DNA from: Nemopilema nomurai
Lineage: Eukaryota; Cnidaria; Scyphozoa; Rhizostomeae; Rhizostomatidae
Direction: 5' to 3'
Length of the DNA stretch: 64,000 nt
Assembly: GCA_003864495.1 (NCBI GenBank)
Contig: ML133454.1
Location: 3,019,233 to 3,083,232, forward strand
A model generated the notes under the pieces. That model was not told the DNA's origin. It saw only the letters and a list, made by a program, of their open reading frames with translations, and ran no database searches. Positions 19,238 to 34,198 of the stretch are shown here, one piece after another (the first letter of the stretch is position 1; the number at the start of each line of letters is the position of its first letter). The translations under genes were made by a program, and so were the position numbers.

Positions 19238-21325
19238 TCGAACAGAGACAGAAAAATACAAATTAATTTTGTCGAGTTGTGCTTTTGTAGTTGAACTGAG
19301 TTGAACCAAATCATATTTGCTCTCACACAGATGTTTTTTATTTTTCTGTTGTTTTTGGGCATGGTCAGGTGTCAAATTGCACAAAACATTTCAAATAGCT
19401 ATGGAAATTTTCCGTCCCAACATGAAATTTCACCATAAAATCGAAACAGACCCGTTTTTACTTTCTGGATTAATCAGCAAAGAGCCGGAACAGTCCATGA
19501 TCCTTTGTCAAGATGACCGCATGACTCATTACAAGGAAATTTTCAATGCAAGCGAAAATCTGATAAAAAGTGGAATAAAAGTGTCTTTCTGATTGGCGTG
19601 AGATTGTAAGCTCTGACGAGGTTTTGTCAAAATGCAGTGCGAATGGGCCTAAAGCGCTTGAAATCACCATATTGCTAGCATGGCTGTGGAGTGAGTGGAG
19701 TGGATCACAATACAGGTATCTGCATCAAGGTTCTTGAGCTCTATTTGATTTTCTATTTGCAAATTGATTGGTTAGTTCGCCAATCTGATATTTGTTTGAC
19801 CAATCTTGAGAAATGCGTCACTCACTGCCGGCTTTTTCCCAAAAACAATTAGTGGTGCCCTGTCTTTTTTTTACGAGGACTCGTTCTGAGAAGCACAACC
19901 GCACTCACGCGTTACGTCACTTATCAACACGTGTCATAGAACGCCCTGTTGCAAGCATTTTTTATCATGATGGAATTGACGGATGATGTGACATATCCAA
20001 TAGAGTGCAATTGTATATTCCAGCCAAATCCCTCGTAGCTCTGTTTCAGCTTGTGATTCCCAGTCCCCAGAACGCTGGACGCACGATGATATAACATTTA
20101 AACCGAACAGAAGAAATTCTCTAGGATCGCAACATTTATTTCCAAACACGCGGTAAACATTTGAGTAATGGGAAACGTCGATACCAGAACAAAACCTTGA
20201 CGTGGAATGATCACCACAGAGGTATGCGAGGTAAATTTTCGGATTAAGTAAGATGCCAAGGCAGAAATAATTCCTGATTCAATTATGCTTTGAAGGAAAA
20301 TCAACAAATTGAAAAGGAATTTTTTTGCTAGGCCAATTCTCTTTTTTAATCAAATGCTATATAACATATAATTGTATTCTTTACGAAAAACAAAATATTA
20401 AAAACAATGATGGACCTCAAAGGACTAATGAATTTAAGAGATTTGATCTCAACAATGCAAAATAATTGTTCAGATATTGGCGATAAATTCGCATGCAATA
20501 ACCACCTGTCTCTAATGAACGAGTTTCACTTTGTTAATTCTGACAAAAACGATGCGTTCTTACCAGGAAGGGAAATTGTTGGGAAAAAACCTGTGAATAC
20601 GTCATGTAGGCAGGCGAATAGGGGGTTGGCTCAAAACCACCAAACAGTCCTTGCTCTCCTCTGGCACTTCCATGGCACATTTTTGTGCTGAAGTCGCATG
20701 TGACAGGCTAACTCACAAGATACGTGCAAGTTGGTCGTGGCACAAAGCAGAGATGCCAATTATCATGAATTGGTGCCATTGGGGCTTTTGTTCTAACACA
20801 ACGGTTTCTGGGTGCCGATAAGAAATTCGTGTTATGTGCTCACCTTTAGAAATGGATATCTACTTTTTGTCACATGGCTTTTGCTCTGTACAAGAATCCT
20901 CTTAAGGTGAAAAGCCCTTGTATCTTGGCTACTTATTTGTTTGCGTCCCGATTGGGGCGTGGGAATGGACATATGGCGAAACGTCCCCCCCCCCTGCGTA
21001 ATCATTATTCTAACGGCTTTACGTTCTAGGTAATCGCTTATCTGTTGACTTAAGAACCTACAATATACTCGTGAAAAACCCTCCTTGGTTAGTTCAAACG
21101 GATTGGGCCGGCTGGTGTCTGCATCATTTTGGCGCACCCAGGGACGCCCCTCCCTTGGTGCTCCTCTCCCTTGGCGCTCCAAGGTTTTCTCCGTCCAAAT
21201 ACTGCTTCGACTTGTTCCTCTCTCCATAATCTCTCAATAATCCTCGGTTCGTAACCACGACCGTTAGTTAAACTCATGACCCATCTTCTGGCTGCTTTTG
21301 AAGCTCGACGAATCCCCGTTGCCTG
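19238..21325. other. Convergent intergenic region (3' ends of AHCY and the SLC6 gene)
   Basis: This interval lies between two stop codons that face each other, so it should hold both 3' UTRs. No coding region is supported; open frames here (for example near 20407-20691) have no recognisable domain and no consistent splice sites. Several ATTGGTT/CCAAT motifs occur near 19760-19800 as a loose inverted repeat. Confidence 0.5.
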
Positions 21326-24300
21326 CTATACGTAGTTGCCGTTGGCTATTGGCTCCCTTCTTCCCCTGTAGCTGTCACGTGAGGTTGCAAAGTAGACCTT
21401 CAGCCCGCCGCGTTGTCGCTTGTAAGTTCGTTTTGCCGGACAGAGCAATGACATCTTCCTCGCGTCTATTGGCAACAGCTTGAAATACCTCAGCAGTGCA
21501 AGTAGTGGTATGAATGCGATCGATACCAAGGTTAGCATGGCGCCAAGAAACACCGCCCATGACGGGTATTCTTTCCGTAACATAACCCCCTGCAATTGAA
21601 AACATCCCTTTTCAGGCTCTCAAAAAGGATTCTGTCAACTAAACTCGAGCACCATGCGCTTGAGCGAACTAGTTAAGAGATGGAGTGATTTAGACTGGGT
21701 ACTAACCTGGGCCTTGTCCCAGACCTGGTAGGTCGGCTTGTGTTTGGACAGCGTCAAGATGCTGAACAAGAGGACTATGATGATTGTCAGAGGCGAGATG
21801 ACCTTCCAGCACCACATCCAAATGACTCTAGGCCTCTTGTTCGTCATATACTCAATGTCATCACAAAATCTAAAAAACAATTGTCATAACAAAGAATGTT
21901 CATACATGTTTCATTAGTAAGTAGGTCTTAGCCGGTATGATATCCTGCAGGACTCCGACAGGGCTCGCTACTAGTCCCTTGCATGTTGGAACAGGTTTTT
22001 GCATGTTGGAACAGGTTCGGTAATTAGAGGAGGAAATTTTCAATGCAGCAACCTGTTTTGTTAAAAGATGTTTATGGGCCACAAGCAGTAGTTTATCTGT
22101 AATCGGTTGTTTTAGATTAAGGTCAGGTAGCTTAAAGACTGTTTGTCAACGTTAAGACAGAGAAAAACCACATGGCTTTGCAAAAACTCGGAAAACGACA
22201 TGAGGTTTATAATCTCATGAGGTCCAGTTGCCACTAAATACTAGTCAAGTATAAATGAAGGCAACATTGCTTGATAGATCTAATTGCGAACCTAATTATG
22301 ATTACGAAAATCAACAATTTTATCAGACAAAATCCTAAGCGTTGTCCGGCGTTCACACTTCAAGTTGCTTAATTTGATCACACCACGTCATAGTTGTCAT
22401 GAACAACACGCATCTACCGTTCTGTTGCAGTTACTTTGGTATAGTGTGCTGTGAAAGTGCATTAAACTTTGTCAATCAACAGCTCTGTCTACCATCTCCT
22501 TAGTGATATTTCTATGTGATGAACTTTGTAATAAACGGCATCTCATCACATTAAAGCATCATCAATATACCATTATGCTGCCTGAAACAATCACTAATGG
22601 TGCCGTATTGTTATGAAGTCTTAGTCAATCATTATCACAGAGAGAACAAGGGTACAATTTTTGCTGGTTGTTTAAACCTTCAAATACACTCAGCTGCATT
22701 GTGCTGCAGTGACTTTCAGCAGAAGCTTAGGCCCGCGAGTTTGGTGAATAGGAATGATAAGTTAGAATGATACGTTAGAATGCAAGCCACAAACAGACCT
22801 TTTCATGCCGTAAATGTAAGACAACGACAGGCACTCCACCAGGGCGATGACCAGTAATGGTATTCCACTGCAGTAGCTGTCAATCAATTGCAGCCAGTAG
22901 TTGCCCGAATTTTGCACCATGCTGAAGCCAAGTAAATATAGCACCAAGCATATGATACCTGAAAACGATGGTAGGACTTATAGATACAGTCAAGCCGATG
23001 CGGCCAGATGCATTGATGACTGAAATGAATGTATAATCGTTCCCTGCTAATCCTCTCTGCAGAATTGTTGATGCGTATAGCTTACGTGTCGTGATACCTT
23101 GCTGCATCTACTTGCAACGTGATATGATCTTGTCCCAACTTGAAATACAATAAATGACATTTGTTTATCATAAAGTGCTTGGTTGCCATAAAACGTTTTG
23201 TATGATAACACAAACATAAGCACCTACCAGTGAGAACTTCGATTCGCAGATTTGGGAACCACTTAGCATCGAGAATTGGGGTAACGACCCCCTCCAACAT
23301 TCCAAACTGAGTGTCAATGCCAAGGGTTATAAGCATCAGGAAAAACAGTATAGACCAGAGCTGGGCGTTCGGCATTGTATTGATGGCTTCCGTAAATGTG
23401 ATGAACGCTAGGCCTGTCAGTGCTGGAGGGGTCTAAAATGGAAGCATTTCTACTAATTAACAGTTTCTTTCCGAAGTAGGGACATTTATAAACATTTTAA
23501 GAGATGTCGGGTTTTCGCTTCTTCTATTTATAGCAGTTCAAAGATATCGGTGGGCGCTCTGTCTTGTGTGTACTTCAAACGCATGGCATTTTGTTCAAAA
23601 CAAGACCAATGCCATAGCGACGTTTTAAGACGTAAGAAATGCGAGGAATGACTTCGAAGAAGATAGAACTGGAGACAGCCGCAGTGCAATGGTAAACAAA
23701 GGTGACAAAAGAAGCGCGCCAATGAAATGGAAATCAGATCTCGTATTTAACTGAAAGAAGATGCTCTTTAGCAACCGTCGTTGCTTTTCTGATTTTGTTT
23801 ACTAACCGAATTTCTTCTTTTGATTATTTTGCGTTGTGAAAATACCGGGAACGCATTATCTTCATTCATCTAATTAAACGTAGCGCGCGCTGATCTACAT
23901 AAAACACTTAATGAGTCTATTCGCCAAAGTTTGCACTTTGCCTTGCAGATAAACTCTGAGCCACCTGGCACTTCTTTCCAGTGCCATTTCGAGATGTGCT
24001 CTTTTTGCGGCTGCCCTTCTCTCGTGGTCTCTATGGTTTGTTGCAACAGAATTAAGTCAATGAAGCCCTTAGGGCCGCAAGTGCTCTGACCCATCTATGT
24101 TTCCCCTCTACAAGATTCGACTGCCAAATAGAAGCTTCTGAGTTGCAAGATGAATGACTTCTCCCAAAGGCTTACCTTAGTCCTGAGGAACGTGTTTTTG
24201 TCACAGTCAGCTATTGTGATGTTGAGAAGCCGGGTCATATTGACCTCCACCCAGCTGGTGTCCATCTCGGCGAACTCGTAGTTCTCGTATGTGTACGACG

Positions 24301-27089
24301 TGCCGAAACGGTAGTTCGATTCGTTCAACAACAACTGCAACGTCTGTTTCTGACCGGCCAGGCACTCGTCGACTTTGATTTGCGCCCGATACCCGATAAA
24401 GCAAAATATGACCACGCTTGCGTAGATACTCACGCCCGCGTCTATGACGCAGATAAGAATCGCATCTCTGGTTGTGTCATTCTTTAAGGAATTGTAGCTT
24501 GCGAAGCAGATAAGAGAGCCGTAAGCCACTCCAAGGGAGTAGAAGGTTTGCGAAGCCGCCGATAGCCAGACCTCTGGCTCTTGCAGTCTTGAAAACTGCA
24601 AATAATTGGACCGTAAGTCAGAAAAAGCTACAACAAGCACGCCTGTTTTTCTTCTCTTTGATGCAGCTACTTTTTAGAGCTTGCAAAATGTAGCAGCTGG
24701 AGCGCACTTTATAAATCAACTCGGGTCGCTGTAAAAAGCAGGAAACTACATAAGGTTTAACTTCTTGTGTATCTGTCAACTATTTGCGTCTTTCTTCGAA
24801 AAAATTTCGTGAGCAACCAAAGTCTTAACAAAATGTTTTGGAAACATTAAACATGAACTCAAGTAAAGCTTCTCCGCCCTATTCCTATCTTTTTGGTGTT
24901 GTATTCTAGAGTAAGCAACAAAAATATTTCTATTCCATGAAAAAATGACATATGGACTTTGAAAGAGAATGTTCTTACTTCTGGGATGAAAAGAAGTGTA
25001 AGGCCCTCTTGAAATCCTTTTAGATGAACTCCGCGGAAAAACATAATCGCCAGAATAAACAATGGAAGGATCGCTGTGACGTAGACAACCTGAAAAAGAA
25101 GCAAACTGGAATGAATGATGCGTTAGTCGAAGAGGGATCTGTTGTTGCTTGCCCTCAGCTTGCTGCGACGCACTCAGCGGGTTCATCCCGTTGTTTTTAA
25201 ATCGAACTCTGTTTCTCTTGTATTATTAATCAGCATTGCTTCGCGTGTGTTCAATTGACGTCTTACTATTGTTTAATTCTTCTGTGTAACTCTTTCGCGT
25301 GTTCAGTTGTGCTCAGTTTTGGTCAATCCGTGTTTATATCAATTCCTAGCACTCAATTTTAATTTCTGCAGAATCCACAACAAGATCTCATAAAAAAAGG
25401 TTTTAGTCATTTTGCTCCCATCTAATATTCAATCCGTCGACATATGATAAGAAGTCGCATTAAATTCTTCTGGATGACTCATTCAATCTGGTGACCTATT
25501 AAGAATACCGTGTCGAGTATTGATGATATAGTCGTTAGTACCTTTCCAGTCGACTTTATTCCGCGAATCATACAGAGCCAACACAAAAACCAGACTGCCA
25601 AGAGGCTCAAGCTAACGGTCCAATTCACCTTCCCACCATCTTCTATGGAACTGGAGATGTCAAGAGTAGATCTATACCAGAAATACAATGTTGGACTGCT
25701 CTTTCCACACTCCTCCACTACTTCTTGGAAAGTCTCGTTTCCTGCAAAGGTTTTGTAAGTCAGCATAATATCAAAGGCTAGATATAAGACACTGATGGAC
25801 ATAGGGTTGGTTGAAATTACAAATTGACTGTTTATCTTACAGCTCTATGACTGGTAATGACATTGACGCGACTTGATGGTTGTTGCTGCTGCTTTAGATA
25901 ACATCGACAGTCATCATTCTCATTTGAGAATTTTCAGTGCTGGTGATTGCAATTCGGGTTCCTCCTTGTCAAAAGACAGGGACGTATGTATACTTTGTCA
26001 ATTAACCCACCCTAAGGACCCACACGTTTCAAGGAAGTGACGAACAGCAGAGATAACGAGATCCATAATTCCATAACGTGATTGCTCGAAGCATTTACCT
26101 TGAGCAATTTTGCTTTATAGTCAAATTATTAATCATTTTTGCTGCTTCGATGGATAATCTTCTTACAGCGCGGCCAACAAATTTAAGCAAACTGAAGAAG
26201 AAAGGCATTCAAACACGTATACAACGTAATGCTCAAAGAATTGTTATTTGGTTAACAGAGCCAAAATGCTGCATTTTCGTGAAACCTACCTCTGCGTACA
26301 GTTTGATTGGGGCACTGCGACCACGGTAAGGGATTCTTGAAGGAATTGAAAAAGTAAATCATGCACCAGGCAAGGATCACATTGTAATACAAGCAGACGA
26401 GAAAGCAGACGATCGCAGATGCAACTCCGACACCATCGAGATACGGAGATATGGCGTGCCAAACACCAGTGGAGCCCTTGCGGAGGCGCTGACCAATGCA
26501 CAGCTCCATGTAGTACAGTGGGATGCCCTCTGCTATCAGCATTATGAAGTATGGGATCAAGAATGAGGCTAGAAAGACAAAAGGAGGTTGCGAATAAAGC
26601 CAAAATACGTGCAAGGCATTGAGGGAGGAGAAAAAGCATTGTCGAACTACATAATGATTTTCGCTTAATAACATATGACAGTATCAAATCAGACTCAAAA
26701 CCAACTGGTAACTCGCAAAAGATGATTCGGATACTTTACCTCCACCATTTTGTTGGCACAGCGAGGGAAACTTCCACACATTACCAAGTCCGATCGTGTA
26801 CCCGATCAACGTGAGCAGAAAGTCGGCCCTCCCCGTCCACCTCGGCCTTGAATAGCTGCTAGCGCTGTGGCACTCGTTTATCGGCGATTGGTCGTACATG
26901 ACATCGTGTTGGCCGCTGGTGGAGCCTTCGCCGTCGGACGAAAAGTTGCAATCGGTCGTGTTCGTGCCAGCAGAAGTGCTGGTTGAGTTTGGCGGAATGT
27001 CGGCGCTTTGCAGGTCGAACGGAACGGACGGGTATCCATACTCGACGCCGTGCTGTTGGTGGTATGACTCGGTCAGTTCGAAGTCAGTT
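21326..27089 (-). CDS. Sodium-coupled SLC6 transporter, B0AT-like amino-acid carrier group (SLC6A15-20 type)
   Basis: Twelve-helix Na+-coupled symporter, probably for neutral amino acids. Exons, in transcript order: 27089-26740, 26568-26290, 25741-25542, 25089-24979, 24595-24176, 23432-23228, 22958-22799, 21869-21707, 21589-21326. Phases agree and encode about 716 aa. TM1 holds [19 protein letters not shown]3 region has [18 protein letters not shown] residues; exon 3 has the group hallmark [18 protein letters not shown] with a short second extracellular loop and GIKSTGK. TM6 carries [17 protein letters not shown] and is followed by a long, N-glycosylatable EL4. TM10 contains QLIDSY. The true start is unresolved: exon one opens in phase with an upstream exon, or translation begins at the Met in HDVMYDQ (about 26886-26888). 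A good minus-strand donor (GTGAGT) ending an exon at 29748 is a candidate 5' UTR exon. Exact substrate cannot be read from sequence. Confidence 0.93.
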
Positions 27090-30000
27090 CTGCAAAGCAA
27101 AGGTAACGTCAGTTGTAACCATAACTACGCATCAATGACGACACTTTGAGCAAGTTCGAATCACGTGTCTTCAAATTGCACAAGGTGATAGTGCCAGACG
27201 GTAAACCTAGCTAACCCGATAGCTTGCGTGCACTGTCTTCGCACCAGGGCTTCAGATTGGATTCAGACTCATCTGGCTTAGATTTAACTCAGCTCTTTCT
27301 AAATAACACCAATTAGAGGGTGAACCCAACCCTCCAGCTTAATCCGAGTAATCCTGGTTATGCCCAGATTGTATCCTGTTCAGGTAGATTCACAAAAATG
27401 AAACTCGGGTTAGTATCGACGAGGCCGAAGCTTTGCTTCAAAGCGACATGTAAAAAGGACTTTAAAGCTATCTTGACGATGCTGTTTGTAGCAGAATTGA
27501 AAGCATCTCAATCACCATGAAAGCAAGGATACTGCGGAAAGTTGAACAGCAAATTCACCTTCAGCTGCATTTCATTGAGAACAATTAACCACCCGCATGT
27601 TTTGTATCAAATGCCTGTCGCTTTATAGCAATAGTTGAAAAGTCATAATGTAAAGAGCATTCCCAATTCATAATTATCTTCAAAGACCTCACAAAAAGTC
27701 CTTTCTTGGCTTCAACATCGTGGGAGGCTTTGCTTGAAAGATTCCTATTACACTTTGCAGTATAGCATTGTTGAATGCTTATTTTGCTGCTGAGATCCAG
27801 TTTTCATGATTTCTAAACAACCTCGTGTGGCTTCATACAAATCAGAATTTATCCTGAAGGATATTATTACTTTGTTGTTGAAGATACAAAGTCGCTGTTG
27901 TTGCCTTCAGCGGAAGAAACATACCTTCTGCGTTGGCTCATATCACCTGCTCGCTTGCTCTTTCGCTCTCTCCTTCTCTGTTTATCTGCTCTTCCGCTAG
28001 TTCAAAAATCTAGAAAAAGAGCAACGATAGAGATTTACCAATTTGCGATAAAGACTTATCATGTCTGTGCAAGCAAGCTACACTTTGATGCGTATAGGCA
28101 TTAGCGAGGACTATTGTTTGCTTGATTTCCCAGACTCGACATCAACGCTTAAGAGTAACATCTGCTTGTGTTGCTGAAGTACAATAAGTGTGGGAAACGA
28201 GGTGGCAGAAGAAAGCTATCTTGTGCTATGTTGGCAGCTCTTCATATCTTCAGTGGCATTTCTCGATAAAAATTGGAATCTCATTTATCGATATACACTC
28301 TTTTGTGACTAGCAATGTTTTGACGAAGCTTTTTCCTTGTATGGTTCATCATTGATCGCATGAATCAAAGAATCAGATCTACAGATGACCACAGAATTGA
28401 TGGAATTCAAAATTGATTTCATTTACATTCGAATCACCACGCTGTACGCAACGTTTAACGTCAATTTTAACGTCATTTTTAACGTCATGTTTGAATTTGA
28501 AATTGATATTTGAATCTTGCTGAACCCTAGACCTAAGAGTCGAGCTCTCTTGGATTGAAAGTGGACAAAATGCTTTTAGTACTTGCTCAAACCTTTAGCC
28601 AAATTTTCTCCAAATCTCGCAACAGCCCTTGTTTCTTAGAGTGAGCAGAATTACACGTGGATCTCCAGGGCCCGTCAACTTTTGCTTCTACAGAAGTGCA
28701 TGGTATAATAATACTCCGTGGTCGCAGGTTCTCCGTTCCTTCTAAATAACCGTCAACAGGATACCAATTTCCTTGACCAAATGATGATTCAATTCATACG
28801 AAGTCAATTAGCTAAACACTATAGTTGTTGAAGCAAAATCGCACTTCATTTTTTAACCTGAAGCATTAAACAGATGTCTGCAACAATCTACTTGAAATGG
28901 CTATTTTGTAACGATCCGTGAATTATCATCCTTGTCAGCACATTTACATGTGGTCCGTAAATTATGCACGAGTCAGTTGGTTTTTTCGCATAGGTTTATC
29001 ATATATACATCGTGCTATTAATATTTTAGCGCATTTGGAACACATCTTTCTTTTCATCTAGCGTAGCATAATTTGGTGTGTCTCTAATGCCATAAACAAC
29101 GTCCTGCTGATCCTTTGTGACGATCAACGATGTTTGCTAATCTTGCCAAAACTAAATGAACTGATGAGCGGATTTAAGGGAAATCATTGTTGCATCCACA
29201 ACTTAACGCTGATCTGTGTTCCCAGAGACAACAGTAGAAACGATTCGCATGTGGAAACTGTCACTGGCAGAAAGGATTGCCGGCCAAATCGAAGGCAGAC
29301 ATTGATGGATTTACAAATAATATGCATTTATGAATTTCAGTTTACTCAGCCTCCAGAAAGTACGGCTAAAAGGCAGCTGCATTTGTTGTATATTCTTTTC
29401 GGTCCAATGGCCTAGAAATCCAAAGATCTTTTCATAGGAGAAGGGTCTACATTGACTGAACCCACTTGTCAACCCTTACTGTTTAGAATTTTATGAACAT
29501 GATTTTCCAAAAAATTTTACTTGCACGCAGCGCCATTAAAATCATCGGCCTATCTTTTTATTCTTTTTTTGCTAATCAAGCGACATCATCAACCTGACCT
29601 GGACTTTGAGACTAATTTGAAAATTCAAATTAAATTGTTGTGCAAGTCTAATGCGTCATATGCAACAAAAATCTACTTGTGCATGTCCTTGTCTTTAAAG
29701 AAGTCGTGTTTTACGTATCTTTCTGCGCACCGTGCAAAAGTACTCACCTCCTAAGTTAGTCCCTGCCAGATCCCAACAGAAAACGCCAGTCCCAGGTCGT
29801 GGACTTTGCTATACGCGATCCCGGGTGCTTGAGAGTCTACTTAGAAATGCGTGGCACACGACAGGCCAGTTCAACGCAAACGTTGGGAATTCGACTGATG
29901 ATACCGCTTCTTTGGTTCTGTTTACAGATGCACCAGTGCTAATTTTTTCTTACTACTGTACATCCCTTGCCGTCTCTTTGCAAACAGCTGAGGTTTTCAA

Positions 30001-33000
30001 CTGTATCTCACTCACCAACGACTGTTATTTTCTTTCAAACTTTGAGATAGCAGGTGGATCTTGATTCTATTTGAGATGCTTGTAAACTTTGTTTATGCTT
30101 TCTATAATATTCCATAATGACTTTTTTAAATTATTAAAGCTTTCAATAGATTGATTTCAATGCCTATCAACATCACAAAGAAAAGGAGATTGAAAAAACC
30201 TTTGACTGTGAGGTCGACAGAGTCCCACATCCAGAACAGCTTAAGTCTGGCTAGTGCCGCTTCTGATTGGCTGGTTATCCTTTGCCACAATTCAATCGAA
30301 TCGCAATTACTGGATAAATGATTTATTGCTGATTGATGTAGCTGCTGCTTGCGTTCCATTAACATAATATGGTAACCGCTAATGGCCAGTGTAAGGCTCC
30401 GATATAAACACAGCATTCTGCCTCTTACAACTGATGCGCGAAACGTCTATCAGTGAAGCATTCGGTGTTTCCCTTCTCATTGTAACGATAACTGTTGATT
30501 GAAACAAGACCAAACATCTGCTAACGCGTGCCATTCGTTCTGATGTTGCCTCGTCCCATAACAAGAGCCATAGTGGGCCTTCAATACCACACTCTGTGTG
30601 AGAAGTACTTAGACAGCAGACGTTGGTACGTCAATAGCTCTCATTGTGCGCAAAGCATCTAGGTAGCGATCGGTTGCAATTCCATCTGCGTAAATGTTTG
30701 CTGAGTGTTACCGACGCGTCACGAAGAAAGGCCTATATCAAAGGAGCAACATAATGGCAGTCCATCATTACTACAGCTGTCCAGCCGAACGCAAGCTTAA
30801 ATTCACACATTTATTTTGTGAAGTTCAAGCACTTAAGTTTATAATGATTAGCTGTGCAATAAGAACAGAATCGAACGTGAGAACACGCATGCAGAAAAAA
30901 TATTGAAGATTGCTTTTTCTGTTGAATAGTTTAAGAGCCAACGAATGTTTTTTGGATTCTTCTTTGTTGCAAAACACGAAGAAGCAATCTACCAATAAAC
31001 CCTCACCAAATACACACAACATGTGCCTGCGTTCACTTATGCATGAATTCTATGAGAATTCATGTAAAAGGTAACAGTTTGCCATAATGGCTGACCCATA
31101 ATGGCTGACTTAAATGAGCCCCGTGCACCTCATTCTTTACAGATAAGTAAAAAGAACAAGAAGTAAAAATTGAGGAAGAGCAGAAATCTATTCAGGCCTA
31201 AGAAGAATTGAATAAGTCTCCCCTTTTGACACTGAAGGCTTCTTCTCTTGAGTCATTTATTTCCGTTACCTATCGCCTGTAGCTCGATTCATTTGAAACT
31301 TAACTTGAAGCATTCTCTTTTTATCTTTATGGTAAACTTTAAGGTCAGGTGGATGTCATCTTGGCACTTCGTGGCATCGTCTTGTAAACCTTGTAGGTAA
31401 TCGCTCAAGGTATGAGATATTGAAATGGTACCCAGCCTTTGATTGTCACATAGGCCTTTGTCTTTGCCAGATTAACCCAATTTCCATTTTGATGATGTTG
31501 TTGACTTTGCTATAGGGTTTTCATTCTTTTAATAGAAAGTCTACATCTCGCAAAAACAAGGGAAAATTGCAATCATTTGTTACTAATTGCAGTAGGTTGA
31601 CGAACAGGATGATTATTCTTGCGATTATGAAAAGGCTCATTAAAAGCAGGTGATATTGGCAGCTCCAGGGTTTTGATCAATCTGTTCAGTGAGAATGATT
31701 TCGCTAGACAGAGAGCAAATTTCATCAGAACAACCAAATGAAAATATAGACATTGCACTTGCCAAAAGTCGTGGAAAATCTCAGTATTTTCTCTGGTTTT
31801 TGCATCTTTCAGTCCTTTGACACGCCAATGGCTGTTAATCCCCCTCCTCCCCTCTAAAAAATTTTGGTAACAAAGTGCCGTTAGAAATGCCGTTAGTGTT
31901 CCAACAATTTTGGCAGGCATTGTAGCATTAAGAGAAAGATGCCATGTTTCACAAAAAAGTTAAACTGCAAGCTTAATTGTCATCTACTAAATACTTTTCT
32001 GCAAATTCTCTTCGATAGCCGGGAAATATTTCTTCTTTTGAGGCAAAGTCTGTTTTATCTGAAAAATCTTGACGATTTTCTACTTGTTAGTCGACTTAAT
32101 CTGCTATAGAATCTTGACAACTGCAGAAAATGTGTGGCAGCATTGACGTTTGCAGAAGCCGTCGATCCTGAAGGCTAAGCACGTTGGAGAATATTTCGCA
32201 AGCAGGCGTTGAATGCAGTAAACATGTGTGTCAAATACAAGAATCGAAACGTGTCGTTACGTTTGCCTTGTCGACGAACATTTATCGAAAATAGCGCCGA
32301 CCAAGTGTCAACAAAACTCTTTTGCCAATACTCACTAAGTGCTATTTGTCTTACATTTGGAGGCCGTATCAACTTTTCGAGGCATTTCAAAAAGCAAACA
32401 AAAAATTAATTGGCCTGGCATCGATACACCCATTGCTTCAGATAGAATGAAGGCTATATTGAACGATGTACTTACTGTTCTTTATATCAATGAAGTTCTG
32501 ATAGAAGATTTCACACTGTCATCTGAGTAGAATTTTGTTATTTATGATCAGATGACGAAGCTACTGAAATTATTGCAAGCTTCTCGCGTTCTTTGATTGT
32601 CTTCTAAGAATATACAAAGGTTTGCAGCCATAAAACTCACCCTGAACCAGCCACAGTTCTGTTGACTTTCCTTTCTCATTACGCAGATATCATATAATTA
32701 ATAAGCGAAAGTCTGTATGTTTGCCATTGCAATTGCTCTTTAATAGTTGAAAATGCATTTTCTATTTGTTGATAAAGGGATGTAGATGGCGATTTCATTT
32801 GCTTTCCCATTGACTTTTAGGTTTCTATTGATTTTCTATTTACCAGCATTGAATCCATTCACTTGATACACAAAAGGGCATGAATCATCGAAGAGATATT
32901 TGAAGTATGTTTGGTGTCGATCTGAGTTTAACATTCAAAAGCGATTTCAGCGATTTACCGGTGATATCGAGTCAAGAACTTTGAGCCAAATCAACACTAG

Positions 33001-34198
33001 GCATCTGGAAACAACTATAAATGTGATGTGAGAAGATTGAAAGCGTCATGAAGAGATTTGGCTTGCATTTCAAGTAGATATCATAATGAACACATCTGCA
33101 CAAATCCCTTTCAAGAACGTTTAGGCTTATCGAATATTTTGAGTTAATGTTACAGTAAATTATCATGTTTTGTCAGAACTATGTTCTACCGCATTCTTGC
33201 TTGCAAAGTATGGACATTTCTACTATCATCTACCACCAAGTTACTCAAGACTGAACTGATATTTTTAAGCTGCAAAAGTCAATCGTACAAGTCTTTCCAG
33301 CGGCAAAGATATTCTATGCTGTCGACTTGCGCAACACATGTGTGCATGTGTAAATAATTGCTCGAAGTGCTTGAAGAAGTTGTTTGAATAGGCTGCAATC
33401 GACAGCAAAACACACCAAGCGTGGCAAAAACCTAGGATTTGTTCTTAAGAATAAAATATTCCTGCTGCATACGTTTATTCATTCATATTTTGAAAGCAAG
33501 AACTCAAAGCCGCTTGAGAAGGACATGTCAATAACATGTTAGCCACAACAGTGGACATGCCGAATAAGAGGCCGTAAAATTCCGCATCAATGCCACTCAC
33601 CTCATCGCAAGCAAAGAAAAACGCAATTCCAACTTCTGACTTCCTGTAATGCCTTTGAAGGCACAACGCAAATACTGCTTGCTACTCCACTAATGTATGC
33701 CTAGTTCGCCAGTCGCACCATGAATGCGAATAATATACTTCGTGTTGAATTCCAGCCGAATTCAAGGCAAATTTTTCGCATCAACTTAGTCAACTGCTGG
33801 CCCAATATTTTTTCAGCGAGTTTTTCTTGTCCGCCGGCAAATTTTGAGCGATTTTAGAGTTGAGTCGTTAAAATATTTTCGTTATCAGATCGCACCAACA
33901 CTATTTGCATGAGAAATAGGCAGGTAGAAACCGCTATGAACAGGTGGTCTATCCAAGTCAGTGGCTGCTTTGGTAAAACTATTCATTATAAGTCTTTTCA
34001 CATTATTCTATATACAACGCTGAATCGCGGCCATGCATTATTAAGTATTCCTGTTAAGCAGGGCTTCAAGTGTCCAGTTCAGCTGCCTGCACTTCTGAGG
34101 GGCAAGAGCACCGTCAACCGACTACGCAACCCAATGACCTTTGCCTCGATTTCGTGTTGCTTCGGGCTGAAACGGGCTATAATGCAGACCAATAGACA

